A stretch of DNA of 6,088 bases from Anaerolineae bacterium (GTDB lineage Bacteria > Chloroflexota > Anaerolineae > Anaerolineales > Anaerolineaceae), in the NCBI GenBank assembly GCA_016213455.1, contig JACRAG010000270.1, forward strand, positions 1 to 6,088, given 5' to 3'. Below the pieces are notes generated by a model. It did no database searches. It saw nothing but the letters and a program-made list of their open reading frames with translations, and was not told the DNA's origin. Positions within the stretch are counted from its first letter, which is position 1. Every line of letters begins with the position of its first letter. Of this stretch, positions 5,873 to 6,088 are shown in pieces. A program made the position numbers and the translations under genes.

Positions 5873-6088
5873 ATGAAACAGCCAAACAACAAACGGTTTA
5901 TCCCATTCATATTGTTGCTTTGCGGCGCGTTGCTTGTGCTGGCGGTCAGCGCGGCCTTTTTGTGGGGCGCCAATGTCCGACCGGTGAAGGCGCAAGCCGG
6001 GGCACAGCTTCAACCTTCCACAGCCACACCCACCCGTTGGTTCGTGCCCAGCCGGACGCCGTTCAAACCGCGCACGTACACGCCCACC
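5873..6088 (+). CDS. Exported Pro/Thr-rich protein, N-terminal part (runs off window)
   Basis: Only the first 72 residues are present and the frame is open to the window edge. The N-terminus is a basic stretch MKQPNNKR followed by a hydrophobic segment from about 9 to 33 (FIPFILLLCGALLVLAVSAA...), an export signal or membrane anchor. An A-x-A site for signal peptidase I is visible at KAQA (39-42) before GAQLQ. The Cys at 17 does not sit in a lipobox, since the preceding residue is Leu and it is early in the segment. After the signal the sequence is rich in Thr, Pro, Ser and Arg (for example STATPTRW), a style common for linkers in exported proteins of Chloroflexota. Start: ATG 5873 is chosen; GTG 5870 is in frame and adjacent. 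The upstream GA-rich AGAGAAGAG (5853-5861) is a weak, distant ribosome site. No domain can be assigned from this portion. Confidence 0.75.
   Translation, partial: MKQPNNKRFIPFILLLCGALLVLAVSAAFLWGANVRPVKAQAGAQLQPSTATPTRWFVPSRTPFKPRTYTPT

Noticed and set aside
1..6088. CRISPR arrays, tRNA genes, insertion sequences, attachment sites
   Set aside because: No regularly spaced repeats, no tRNA-like cloverleaf with conserved T-loop and anticodon arm, and no transposase or terminal inverted repeats were seen on either strand.

Overview
The window is a 6.1 kb piece of a moderately GC-rich bacterial genome. It looks like an ordinary chromosomal region, with one lower-GC gene in the middle. The best guess for the source is a Chloroflexota (Anaerolineae-like) bacterium. 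This is an inference from gene content and style: a KdpD/KdpE pair, an AIM24-family protein, and a secreted protein whose region after the signal peptide is rich in Thr and Pro. No rRNA or other phylogenetic marker is present, so the assignment is tentative.

Layout. (1) Positions 1-3185, plus strand, look like one transcription unit. It holds the 3' part of a KdpD-type sensor histidine kinase, its KdpE-type OmpR-family response regulator, and, 11 bp after kdpE, a beta-hydroxyacid dehydrogenase closest in motifs to tartronate semialdehyde reductase (GarR/GlxR). (2) A candidate sigma-70 promoter near 3213-3239 then starts an AT-richer glycosyltransferase gene (3302-4537) that ends in a coiled coil and a short tail. 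(3) A short spacer carries a 9-bp dyad and then a strong, perfectly matched hairpin (4671-4704). The hairpin has A and T tracts on its two sides and serves as a two-way terminator between convergent genes. (4) An AIM24/TIGR00266-family gene lies on the minus strand (5526-4717). (5) About 350 bp without a convincing gene holds three small dyads just upstream of the AIM24 gene. (6) The window ends in the first 72 codons of an exported, Pro/Thr-rich protein on the plus strand.

How they fit together. KdpD and KdpE are a sensor-regulator pair that in well-studied bacteria responds to potassium limitation or osmotic stress and drives the kdpFABC potassium pump. No pump gene is in this window, so either the pump lies upstream or the regulator controls something else. 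The dehydrogenase is so tightly linked that it is probably co-transcribed, but no biochemical link to potassium is known. The glycosyltransferase, the AIM24 protein and the exported protein appear to be independently expressed.

Nothing here amounts to a clear new system. The items most worth a second look are the kdpE-dehydrogenase linkage, the compact AT-rich glycosyltransferase, the dyads upstream of the AIM24 gene, and a protein-like open stretch on the minus strand within the spacer at 4547-4670.
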